Shown here one piece after another: positions 56,613 to 64,000 of a stretch of DNA of 64,000 nt; the stretch's first letter is position 1; each line of letters starts with the position of its first letter. Origin of the DNA: Xanthomonas sp. 3793 (GTDB taxonomy: Bacteria; Pseudomonadota; Gammaproteobacteria; Xanthomonadales; Xanthomonadaceae); contig NZ_JANTYU010000001.1 of assembly GCF_024806835.1 (NCBI RefSeq), forward strand, positions 1,178,001 through 1,242,000. Direction: 5' to 3'. The notes beneath the pieces were generated by a model. It was not told where the DNA came from. It did not search any database and saw only the letters and a list, made by a program, of their open reading frames with translations. A program made the position numbers and the translations under genes.

Positions 56613-59315
56613 ATGCCCCTGCCGCATCGCACTGCCCCCGCACTGTCACTGCTCACACCCGCCCGTCTCGGGCTTGCCCTGACCTTTGCACTTTCGCAGG
56701 CCTGGGCGGCACCGCCTACGGCAGTGAACCTGGACAGCGGCTGGCAGGTGCGTCTGGTGCCGGGGCAGGAACAGGCCAAGACCTATCCCAAGGCCGCCAG
56801 CTGGATGCCGGCGCAGGTGCCGGGCGTGGTGCAGACCGACCTGATCGCCGCCAAGGTGGTGCCCGACCCGTTCCTGCGCGACAACGAGGGCAAGATCCAG
56901 TGGGCCGGCTTGAGCGATTGGCAGTACCAGACCCGCTTCAACGTGGATGCGGCCACGCTCAAGCGCGAGCACGTGGAGCTGGTGTTCGACGGCCTGGACA
57001 CACTGGCCGAGGTCACCCTCAACGGCAAGCCGCTGCTGAGTGCCGGCAACATGTTCCGGCAGTGGCGCGTGGACGCCAAGCCGCTGCTCAAGCGAGGCGA
57101 CAACGTGCTGGAAATCAAGTTCCTTTCGCCGATCAAGAAGATCCAGCCGTGGCTGGCCAAGCAGCCGTATGCGCTGCCGGGCGCCTACGATTCGGCATTC
57201 GGCGATGAGCCGGACGGGCGCCACAGCTCCACCTACGTGCGCAAGGCGCCGTATAGCTACGGCTGGGACTGGGGCCCGCGCATGGTCAATGCCGGCATCT
57301 GGAAAGATGTGCGCGTGGAAGCCTGGGATGCGCTGCGCGTGGACGGCCTGCATGTCGCCCAGCAACGCGTCGACGCGGATGCTGCGCAATTGCAGGCGCA
57401 GCTGGAACTGCAGGCCGGCCGCAGCGGGCCGGTGCAGGTGACGCTGGATGTGCTGGGCCCGGATGGGCAAAAAGTCGGCCAGTTCACCCAGGACGCGGTG
57501 GTCGACCCGGGCAAGAACCGCATCGACCTGGCGGTACGCATCGCCAAGCCCAAGCGCTGGTTCCCGGCCGGCTACGGCGCGCAGGACCGCTACACCTTCG
57601 TGGCCAGCGTGCGCGACGCCGATGGCGACAGCCAGCAGATCAAGCGCGTCACCGGCCTGCGTTCGGTGGAGCTGCGCCGCGAAAAGGACACCTGGGGCAA
57701 GAGCATGGAGATCGTGATCAACGGCATCCCGATCTTCGCCAAGGGCGCCAACCTGATTCCGCTGGATGCGTTCCCCTCGCGAGTCAGCCAGGAGCGCATG
57801 CGCAGCACCCTGCAGGATGCGCGCGACGCTAACATGAACATGCTGCGCATGTGGGGCGGCGGGCATTACCAGGACGACCACTTCTACGAGGTGGCCGACG
57901 AGCTGGGCATCATGATCTGGCAGGATTTCATGTTCGGCGGCGCGGTGCCTCCGTATGACGTGGAGTTCCGCGAGAACACGCGGCAGGAGGCGATCGAACA
58001 GGTCAAGCGCCTGCGTGATCACCCCAGCATCGTGTTGTGGTGCGGCAATAACGAGGTGCAGACCGGCTGGGAAAACTGGGGCGACCGGGTCAAGTTCAAG
58101 CAATCGCTGGACCCGGAAGAACGCACCCGCGTCGAACGCGGCATGACCACCCTGTTCGGCACCGTGTTCCGCGAAGTGGTGGCCACCTACGATAGCGACG
58201 TGCCGTACTGGGCCACCTCGCCGGGTACCGACTTCGACGGCGGTGCCGACCAGACCAACGATGGCGATATGCACTATTGGAAAGTGTGGGGCGGCCCCGC
58301 GCTGCCGGTGACCGAATACCTCAACGTCACCCCGCGCTTCATGTCCGAGTACGGCCTGCAGTCGTTCCCGGACATGCGCACCGTGCGCGTGTTTGCCGAT
58401 GCAGCCGACATGGACCCGGAATCGCCGGTGATGCGCGCGCACCAGAAGTTCGACAAGGGCAACGGCAACAAGCGGCTGATGCTGTACATCCGCCGCGAAT
58501 TCGGCGAGCCCAAGGATTTCGAAAGCTTCGTCTACCTGAGCCAGCTGATGCAGGCCGAAGGCATCAACCTGGCCGCCTCGCACCTGCGCGCCTCGCGTCC
58601 GCAGTCGATGGGTTCGTTGTACTGGCAGCTCAACGATGTCTGGCCGGGCGCGTCGTGGTCCAGCGTGGATTACTACGGCCGCTGGAAAGCACTGCAGTAC
58701 CATGCGCGCCGCTTCTATGCGCCGGAACTGATCGCCGCATTGCGCAACGACAAGGGCCAGACCCAGGTCTCGCTGATCTCCGATCGCACCACCGCCTTGA
58801 ATGCACGCTGGCGCATGCGGGTGATGAGCATGGACGGCAAGGTGCTGAGCAAGCGCGAGCAGAAGACCACGGTCAAGCCGCTGAGCAGCCTGCAGGTGGG
58901 CAACTTCAGCGATGCGCAATTGCTGGGCAAGGCCGACCCGAAGCGCAGCTATGCGGTGTTCGAGTTGCTGGAGGGCGACACGCTGCTGTCGCGTGAAGTG
59001 GTGTTCTTCGCACCGGCCAAGCAGCTCGCACTGCCAACCGCCAAGATCGACGGCCAATGGCGCGCCGATGGCGATGGCTATGCGCTGACCCTGACCAGCA
59101 ACACGCTGGCGCGCGAGGTGTGGCTGTCGTTCGGCGACCTGGAGGTGAAGGTGGCCGATAACGCCTTCGACCTGCTGCCGGGCGAACCGTTGACGCTGCA
59201 CGTCTCCAGCAAGCTGCCGATGGCGCAGGTGCAGTCTGCGTTGCAGGTGCGCGATTTGGCATCGACGCTGGCCGGCGCTCCGCCGGAGCCGCCGGAGGCA
59301 GCGGCGACGAAATGA
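56613..59315 (+). CDS. GH2 beta-mannosidase
   Basis: A 900-residue exported glycosidase with signal peptide ending SQAWA-AP. Acid/base E481 in CGNNEVQTGWENWG and nucleophile E579 in MSEYGLQSFPD are present, with SYGWDWGPRMVNAGIW typical of beta-mannosidases rather than galactosidases. It should cut the Man-beta-1,4-GlcNAc link of the N-glycan core. ATG 56613 follows AAGGAG; the gap to GH20 is about 20 bases, so the two are co-transcribed. Confidence 0.94.
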   Translation: MPLPHRTAPALSLLTPARLGLALTFALSQAWAAPPTAVNLDSGWQVRLVPGQEQAKTYPKAASWMPAQVPGVVQTDLIAAKVVPDPFLRDNEGKIQWAGLSDWQYQTRFNVDAATLKREHVELVFDGLDTLAEVTLNGKPLLSAGNMFRQWRVDAKPLLKRGDNVLEIKFLSPIKKIQPWLAKQPYALPGAYDSAFGDEPDGRHSSTYVRKAPYSYGWDWGPRMVNAGIWKDVRVEAWDALRVDGLHVAQQRVDADAAQLQAQLELQAGRSGPVQVTLDVLGPDGQKVGQFTQDAVVDPGKNRIDLAVRIAKPKRWFPAGYGAQDRYTFVASVRDADGDSQQIKRVTGLRSVELRREKDTWGKSMEIVINGIPIFAKGANLIPLDAFPSRVSQERMRSTLQDARDANMNMLRMWGGGHYQDDHFYEVADELGIMIWQDFMFGGAVPPYDVEFRENTRQEAIEQVKRLRDHPSIVLWCGNNEVQTGWENWGDRVKFKQSLDPEERTRVERGMTTLFGTVFREVVATYDSDVPYWATSPGTDFDGGADQTNDGDMHYWKVWGGPALPVTEYLNVTPRFMSEYGLQSFPDMRTVRVFADAADMDPESPVMRAHQKFDKGNGNKRLMLYIRREFGEPKDFESFVYLSQLMQAEGINLAASHLRASRPQSMGSLYWQLNDVWPGASWSSVDYYGRWKALQYHARRFYAPELIAALRNDKGQTQVSLISDRTTALNARWRMRVMSMDGKVLSKREQKTTVKPLSSLQVGNFSDAQLLGKADPKRSYAVFELLEGDTLLSREVVFFAPAKQLALPTAKIDGQWRADGDGYALTLTSNTLAREVWLSFGDLEVKVADNAFDLLPGEPLTLHVSSKLPMAQVQSALQVRDLASTLAGAPPEPPEAAATK

Positions 59316-59325
59316 GCTCCGGGAC

Positions 59326-59374
59326 GGCCCTCATCCGCCCTGCGGGCACCTTCTCCCGCCTGGCGGGAGAAGGA
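59326..59374 (-). repeat. REP-like element, CTTCTCCCGC family, inverted copy
   Basis: Reads CCTCATCCGCCCTGCGGGCA then CCTTCTCCCGCCTGGCGGGA, the reverse orientation of the copy at 3605. Confidence 0.8.
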
Positions 59375-59452
59375 CTCGGTATCCGCTCATGCGTGCCCTT
59401 TCCCACATGCATGGCCGTCCCCTCACACGCATGACCACGCCCGCGTTGGGTG

Positions 59453-59501
59453 TCCTTCTCCCGCTGGCGGGAGAAGGTGCCCCGCAGGGGCGGATGAGGG
59501 G
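59453..59501 (+). repeat. REP-like element, CTTCTCCCGC family, direct copy
   Basis: CCTTCTCCCGCTGGCGGGAG followed by GGTGCCCCGCAGGGGCGGAT, same orientation as 3605-3656. Confidence 0.8.
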
Positions 59502-59650
59502 CCGCCGCAGTACCAGCAACAACCATTGCACCAATGGCGTGCATGACACCGCCGCGCCGGAACCCAAGCTCGCCGCAGCCGCAGCCGCAGCCGCTGCGGC
59601 AACACCAGAACAACGCCTGGCGGATCTTTCCGCTGCGCAGGAGTGAATCG

Positions 59651-62311
59651 ATGTCATCCGTGTTTGTAACGCGTCTTGCCCTGGCACTGAGCCTGAGCCT
59701 TGGCCTGCCCTGTATCGCCCTCGCTGCGCCTGCCGACCGCAGCGGCACGCCCGAACAGCGCGCCGCCGCGTTGGTGGCGCAGATGAGCCGCGAGGAAAAG
59801 GTCGCCCAGGCGATGAACGATGCGCCGGCGATTCCGCGCCTGGGCATCCCCGCCTACGAATGGTGGAGCGAAGGCCTGCACGGCATCGCGCGCAATGGCT
59901 ACGCCACGGTGTTTCCGCAGGCGATCGGCCTGGCCGCCAGCTGGAATACGACTCTGATGCAGCAGGTGGGCACGGTGGTCTCCACCGAGGCGCGCGCCAA
60001 GTTCAATCTTGCCGGCGCCCCCGGCAAGGACCACAAACGCTACGCGGGCCTGACCATCTGGTCGCCCAACATCAACATCTTCCGCGATCCGCGCTGGGGC
60101 CGTGGCATGGAAACCTACGGCGAGGATCCCTTCCTCACCGGGCAATTGGCAGTGGGCTTCATTCGCGGCCTGCAGGGCGACGATCTCGATCACCCGCGCA
60201 CTATCGCCACGCCCAAGCACATCGCCGTGCACAGCGGCCCGGAACCGGGCCGGCACGGTTTCGATGTGGATGTGTCGCCACGCGATGTGGAAGCGACCTA
60301 TACGCCGGCCTTCCGCGCCGCGCTGGTCGAGGGACAGGCCTGGTCGGTGATGTGCGCGTATAACTCGCTGCATGGCACACCGGCCTGCGCGGCCGACTGG
60401 TTGCTCAATGGCCGCGTACGTGGCGACTGGGGCTTCAAGGGCTTTGTGGTGTCCGACTGCGATGCGGTGGACGACATGACCCAGTTCCACTACTTCCGCC
60501 CGGACAATGCCGGCTCATCGGCCGCCGCACTCAAGGCCGGTCACGATCTCAATTGCGGGCATGCCTATCGCGACCTCGGCACAGCGATCGAACGCGGCGA
60601 AGTGGACGAAGCCTTGCTCGACCAATCGCTGGTACGCCTGTTTGCCGCGCGCTATCGGTTGGGCGAACTCGCGGCACCGCGCAAGGACCCGTATGCGCGC
60701 CTGGGCGCCAAGGACATCGACAACAACGCCAACCGCGCACTCGCGTTGCAGGCCGCTGCCGAATCGATCGTGCTGCTGAAGAACAACGCCGATACCCTGC
60801 CGTTGAAAGCCGGCATCAAGCTGGCGGTGATCGGCCCCAATGCCGATGCGCTGGCCGCACTGGAAGCCAACTATCAGGGCACCTCCTCCGCACCGATCAC
60901 CCCGCTGCTCGGCCTGCGCCAGCACTTCGGTGCGCAGCAGGTGCGCTACGCGCAAGGCGCGCCGCTGGCCGCCGGCGTGCCGGGCATGATTCCGGAAACC
61001 GCCCTGCGCAGCGACGGCAAGCCGGGATTGCGTGGCGAATATTTCGACAATGTCGACATGACCGGCAGCCCGGCGGTGGTACGCCAGGACCGCACCGTCA
61101 GCTTCAACTGGGATCAGGTCAGCCCGGCCAAGGGCGTACCGGCCGATCGCTACGCAGTGCGCTGGAGCGGCGAACTGCTGCCGCCAGGCGCGGGCGATTA
61201 CACGTTGGCGGTGCGCGTGGCGCGCTGCTTCGACTGCACCGGGCATGACCCGGTGCGGCTGTATATCGACGACAAGCTGGTGGTTGCCGGCAATGCCGAA
61301 GACAAGCACGTGCCGGCCGGCATGCACAACGCCGATGGCCGAAGTGTGGAAACCGTGCTGCATTTCGACGACACCCGCCCGCGCAAGATCCGCCTGGAAA
61401 TGGAACATCGCGGCCAGGACCAGGGCCTGCGCCTGGAATGGCTGGCACCGGCCGCCGCACAACTGGCCGAAGCCGAACAGGCAGTGGCGCAGTCCGATGC
61501 GGTGGTGGCCTTCGTCGGCCTGTCGCCGGATGTGGAAGGCGAGGAACTGCGCATCGACGTGCCCGGCTTCGATGGCGGCGACCGCAACGACATCGCCCTG
61601 CCCGCCCCGCAACAAGCCCTGCTGGAGCGCGCCAAGGCCTCCGGCAAGCCACTGGTGGTGGTGTTGATGAGCGGCAGCGCGGTGGCGTTGAACTGGGCCA
61701 AGGCCAACGCCGACGCCATCGTGGCGGCGTGGTATCCGGGCCAGTCCGGCGGCACCGCGATCGCGCGCGCACTGGCGGGCGAGGACAACCCCGGCGGGCG
61801 TCTGCCGGTCACGTTCTACCGCTCCACCAAGGACCTGCCCCCGTATGTCAGCTACGACATGAAGGGCCGTACCTATCGCTACTTCAAGGGCGAACCGCTG
61901 TTCCCGTTCGGCTATGGGCTGAGCTACACCAGCTTCGCCTACGACGCACCGCGCCTGTCCACCACCACGCTGCAAGCCGGCAGCACGCTGCAGGTGACCA
62001 CCACGGTACGCAACACCGGCAGCCGCGCCGGCGATGAAGTGGCGCAGGTGTATCTGCAGTACCAGGACCGGCCGCAATCCCCCTTGCGCAGCCTGGTCGG
62101 CTTCCAGCGCGTGCATCTGAAACCGGGCGAACAACGCACGCTAAACTTCACACTGGATGCGCGCGCCCTGAGCGATGTGGACCGTACCGGACAGCGTGCG
62201 GTGGAAGCGGGCGACTACACGCTGTTTGTCGGCGGTGGTCAGCCGGGAACCGGCGCGCTTGGTGCAGCGGCAGCGTTTTCGATTTCGGGACGTTCGCCGT
62301 TGCCGAAGTAA
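59651..62311 (+). CDS. GH3 glycosidase with PA14 domain, beta-xylosidase type
   Basis: An 886-residue exported enzyme. Signal peptide MSSVFVTRLALALSLSLGLPCIALA; GH3 N-domain with nucleophile D269 in VVSDCDAVDDM and PKHIAVHSGPEPGRHGFD; a PA14 insert about residues 455-610 (RGEYFDNVDMTGSPAVV); then the second alpha/beta domain and a C-terminal FnIII-like domain. In the N-glycan locus the expected job is removal of core beta-1,2-xylose. ATG 59651 follows AGGAG. The REP-containing spacer separates it from the GH2 gene. Confidence 0.92.
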   Translation: MSSVFVTRLALALSLSLGLPCIALAAPADRSGTPEQRAAALVAQMSREEKVAQAMNDAPAIPRLGIPAYEWWSEGLHGIARNGYATVFPQAIGLAASWNTTLMQQVGTVVSTEARAKFNLAGAPGKDHKRYAGLTIWSPNINIFRDPRWGRGMETYGEDPFLTGQLAVGFIRGLQGDDLDHPRTIATPKHIAVHSGPEPGRHGFDVDVSPRDVEATYTPAFRAALVEGQAWSVMCAYNSLHGTPACAADWLLNGRVRGDWGFKGFVVSDCDAVDDMTQFHYFRPDNAGSSAAALKAGHDLNCGHAYRDLGTAIERGEVDEALLDQSLVRLFAARYRLGELAAPRKDPYARLGAKDIDNNANRALALQAAAESIVLLKNNADTLPLKAGIKLAVIGPNADALAALEANYQGTSSAPITPLLGLRQHFGAQQVRYAQGAPLAAGVPGMIPETALRSDGKPGLRGEYFDNVDMTGSPAVVRQDRTVSFNWDQVSPAKGVPADRYAVRWSGELLPPGAGDYTLAVRVARCFDCTGHDPVRLYIDDKLVVAGNAEDKHVPAGMHNADGRSVETVLHFDDTRPRKIRLEMEHRGQDQGLRLEWLAPAAAQLAEAEQAVAQSDAVVAFVGLSPDVEGEELRIDVPGFDGGDRNDIALPAPQQALLERAKASGKPLVVVLMSGSAVALNWAKANADAIVAAWYPGQSGGTAIARALAGEDNPGGRLPVTFYRSTKDLPPYVSYDMKGRTYRYFKGEPLFPFGYGLSYTSFAYDAPRLSTTTLQAGSTLQVTTTVRNTGSRAGDEVAQVYLQYQDRPQSPLRSLVGFQRVHLKPGEQRTLNFTLDARALSDVDRTGQRAVEAGDYTLFVGGGQPGTGALGAAAAFSISGRSPLPK

Positions 62312-62481
62312 AGCGTTCGCACACCTGCTGCACAACAGGCGTCGGCTGTCGTGGCCGGCGCCTGTTGCTCAATGCACGTGTTGCAGCGCATCGCAGAACG
62401 CCTGGATTGCGTCTGCGCAATGGCCAATTGGTGATCTATCTGCAAGCACCACGATGATGTCCGCACATACTTCACACGTGC

Positions 62482-62510
62482 TTGACAGACATTCAAACGG
62501 GGTCTATCAC
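62482..62510 (+). promoter_or_regulatory. Sigma-70-like promoter candidate
   Basis: TTGACA (62482-62487), 17-base spacer, TATCAC (62505-62510). If real, the leader to the receptor start is about 450 bases or carries a small RNA. Confidence 0.5.
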
Positions 62511-62935
62511 TGACCGAGGTCGGCACCACGCGCCATCGGCGAGACGACCGACCCACCTTGACGGCAACAACGTTTCCACGCAGTACCTGCACCAGGAGAT
62601 GGTTGAATGCAGCATCGTCGTATCGACCAGCGCCTGGGTGTGGCCGATCGTGCAGTGCATCGCACGCACGCCTGCTGCGCTGCTGTCACGCTGGTGCAGC
62701 CGTCATGACCAAGCACTACAAACTGAGCGCCATGCGCTCGCGCTCGAAGTGCATCGCTGGCTACTCGCCGCCACGCCACTGACGCCTGCACCGCTGTAAC
62801 AGCTGGCAGACGCTCCGGCGCCAACCCCGTTCGGTCTTTCGCACACGCTTCCGTTGCGTGCCGTGCGTTGCCGTGCGCGCACACCGCCGTGCAGAGCGTC
62901 TGCCCTAGAGCAAGGCATCGGAAGGCGTTGCCATC

Positions 62936-62947
62936 GGCAACGTTGCC
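62936..62947. promoter_or_regulatory. LacI-type operator candidate before the last receptor
   Basis: Perfect palindrome GGCAACGTTGCC sharing the CAACGTTG core with the site at 47426; it overlaps a second inverted pair GTTGCC-ATC-GGCAAC (62927-62941). Confidence 0.45.
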
Positions 62948-62968
62948 CAGCATCTGGCGAGGTGGCAT

Positions 62969-64000
62969 GTGCACAAGCATGAGCGTTTGACCCGCAAGCG
63001 ATTGATCGTGGCGATCCTGGCCGTGACCGGCATGACCTCGGCGGCCTGCGCCGTGGCCGGCACGGTAGAGGGAACCCTCAAGGAGCGCGGCAGCGGCAAG
63101 CCGGCCGCCAACGCAAAGGTGCGCATCGCAGGCACCGCATACAGCGCGGTGGCCGATGCGCGCGGGCACTTCGTCATCCGCGACGTGCCGGCCGGGCAGT
63201 ACGCACTGGCGCTGGACTACCCGGGCTTCGGCGCGGCAGACACCCGCATCCAGGTTGATGGCAGCGGCACTGCCGCGGTGGACGTCGCACTGGACGAGGT
63301 CAAGCAACTCAAGGCGGTCAGCGTGGTGCGCAACCGCTACGATGCCAGCGATCTCAAGATCAATGCGGCCAACACCGTCGATGTGCTGTCGGCCAACGAC
63401 CTGCAGCGCACCGCCGTGCACAACGTGGCCGAAGCGTTGGGCCTGATCGCCGGCATCAACATCACCAGCACCGGCTCGGGCTACTTCGGCGGCATCGATG
63501 GTGCAGCGCGCGGCGAAGGCATGTTCGCCTCGGTGCGTGGGCTGCCGTCCGAATACAACGTCAACATGATCGACGGCGTCACCGTGGCACAAGGCATGCC
63601 GTATAGCCGCAGCGTGCAACTGAGCCTGTTGCCGCCCACCGGCCTGCAGACCATCGTCGCCAACAAGACCTCCACCGCCGACATGGACGGCGATGCGATC
63701 GGCGGCACGCTGGATTTCCGCACACCCACCGCCTACGACTTCAAGGACATCACCAGCGGTAGCGTCACCGGCAGCGGACGGGTGGAAAGCCGTGCGCGTG
63801 ATTACGGCGGCGATGGCCTGGGCGGTGGATTCGGCGGCGAATTCCAGCACAAGTTCGGTGAGGCGCAACAGTTTGGCGTATATGCCAGCGCCTACTACGA
63901 CTACCGCACCACCACCAACAGCGAGGTGGCCGCGGCCACCAGCGCGCTCAACGATGGGTCGTGGGAATATCTGAATACCGATGCCGAAGGCGGAAACACG
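62969..64000 (+). CDS. TonB-dependent receptor with carboxypeptidase-like domain, 5-prime part
   Basis: The frame runs to the window edge (344 residues visible). GTG 62969 begins MHKHERLTRKRLIVAILAVT, a signal peptide, with GAGGTGG just upstream. Residues about 29-115 form a carboxypeptidase-regulatory-like domain (KVRIAGTAYSAVADARGHFV, VPAGQYALALDYPGFG). A plug domain follows with SANDLQRTAVHNVAEALGLI, SVRGLPSEYNVNMIDGV and MDGDAIGGTLDFRT. It is the second receptor of the glycosidase locus. Confidence 0.88.
   Translation, partial: MHKHERLTRKRLIVAILAVTGMTSAACAVAGTVEGTLKERGSGKPAANAKVRIAGTAYSAVADARGHFVIRDVPAGQYALALDYPGFGAADTRIQVDGSGTAAVDVALDEVKQLKAVSVVRNRYDASDLKINAANTVDVLSANDLQRTAVHNVAEALGLIAGINITSTGSGYFGGIDGAARGEGMFASVRGLPSEYNVNMIDGVTVAQGMPYSRSVQLSLLPPTGLQTIVANKTSTADMDGDAIGGTLDFRTPTAYDFKDITSGSVTGSGRVESRARDYGGDGLGGGFGGEFQHKFGEAQQFGVYASAYYDYRTTTNSEVAAATSALNDGSWEYLNTDAEGGNT

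Larger units (their letters stand above)
59316..59650. other. Spacer with an inverted pair of REP-like elements
   Basis: No gene supported; open frames here are shadows. Two CTTCTCCCGC elements in opposite orientation lie at 59326-59374 and 59453-59501. Confidence 0.6.
62312..62968. other. Long leader/promoter region of the last receptor
   Basis: About 660 bases without a supported gene. Holds an imperfect GC-rich hairpin at about 62331-62370, a promoter at 62482-62510 and a palindrome at 62936-62947 just before the receptor start. Confidence 0.5.

Noticed and set aside
59389..59646. Small plus-strand ORF upstream of the GH3 gene
   Set aside because: It lies over the REP-like elements and encodes a poly-alanine, repeat-derived peptide.

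Overview
The window is a GC-rich gamma-proteobacterial chromosome segment whose gene content points to Xanthomonas. The signs are several large TonB-dependent receptors, a SAM-I riboswitch in front of a metX-metB-hom operon, and a periplasmic plant-N-glycan degradation locus of the kind described in X. campestris. Genes are densely packed with short overlaps. No tRNA, rRNA, CRISPR array, prophage or intact insertion sequence was recognised. Calls were made by reading motifs, so functions are family assignments and no database was searched.

Layout. 1-4.8 kb: the end of a YceI-like protein, a cold-shock/excalibur membrane protein, a cluster of structured repeats, a thioredoxin-fold protein, L-serine dehydratase and a secreted alpha/beta hydrolase. 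5-8.7 kb: a minus-strand operon metX-metB-hom with 4-base overlaps behind a SAM-I riboswitch. 8.7-17.3 kb: housekeeping genes (M23 peptidase, prfC, hemolysin III family, AsmA-like, CBS protein, glycosyltransferase, mtgA, hslO). 17.4-27 kb: an accessory block of visibly lower GC in its middle. It holds two related TonB-dependent receptors on either side of a 2-oxoglutarate/Fe(II) oxygenase and a TPR-sulfotransferase. 27.3-31.5 kb: a TetR regulator divergent from a hydrolase-fadE operon, with palindromic operator candidates between them. 31.7-46 kb: transporters and metabolism (MFS carrier, class C beta-lactamase-like protein, lysine/alanine-rich H1-like protein, gcvH, gcvT, NfeD/SPFH pair, mazG, cysQ-nudE, bioA-rsmE).

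46.3-64 kb is a carbohydrate-utilisation locus. Glucokinase is divergent from a TonB-dependent receptor, and then come periplasmic glycosidases of families GH29 (alpha-fucosidase), GH18 (endo-N-acetylglucosaminidase type), GH20 (beta-hexosaminidase), GH2 (beta-mannosidase) and GH3 with PA14 (beta-xylosidase type). A second receptor runs off the right edge. Together they could import and sequentially strip a plant complex N-glycan (fucose, xylose, GlcNAc, mannose). LacI-type palindromes with a CAACG(T/C)TG core lie in the glk/receptor promoter region and in front of the last receptor.

The least explained pieces are the receptor/oxygenase/sulfotransferase block, the 176-base repeat cluster near 1.2-1.6 kb, and several REP-like palindromes. 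The last receptor was read directly from the bases because its frame has no stop in the window.
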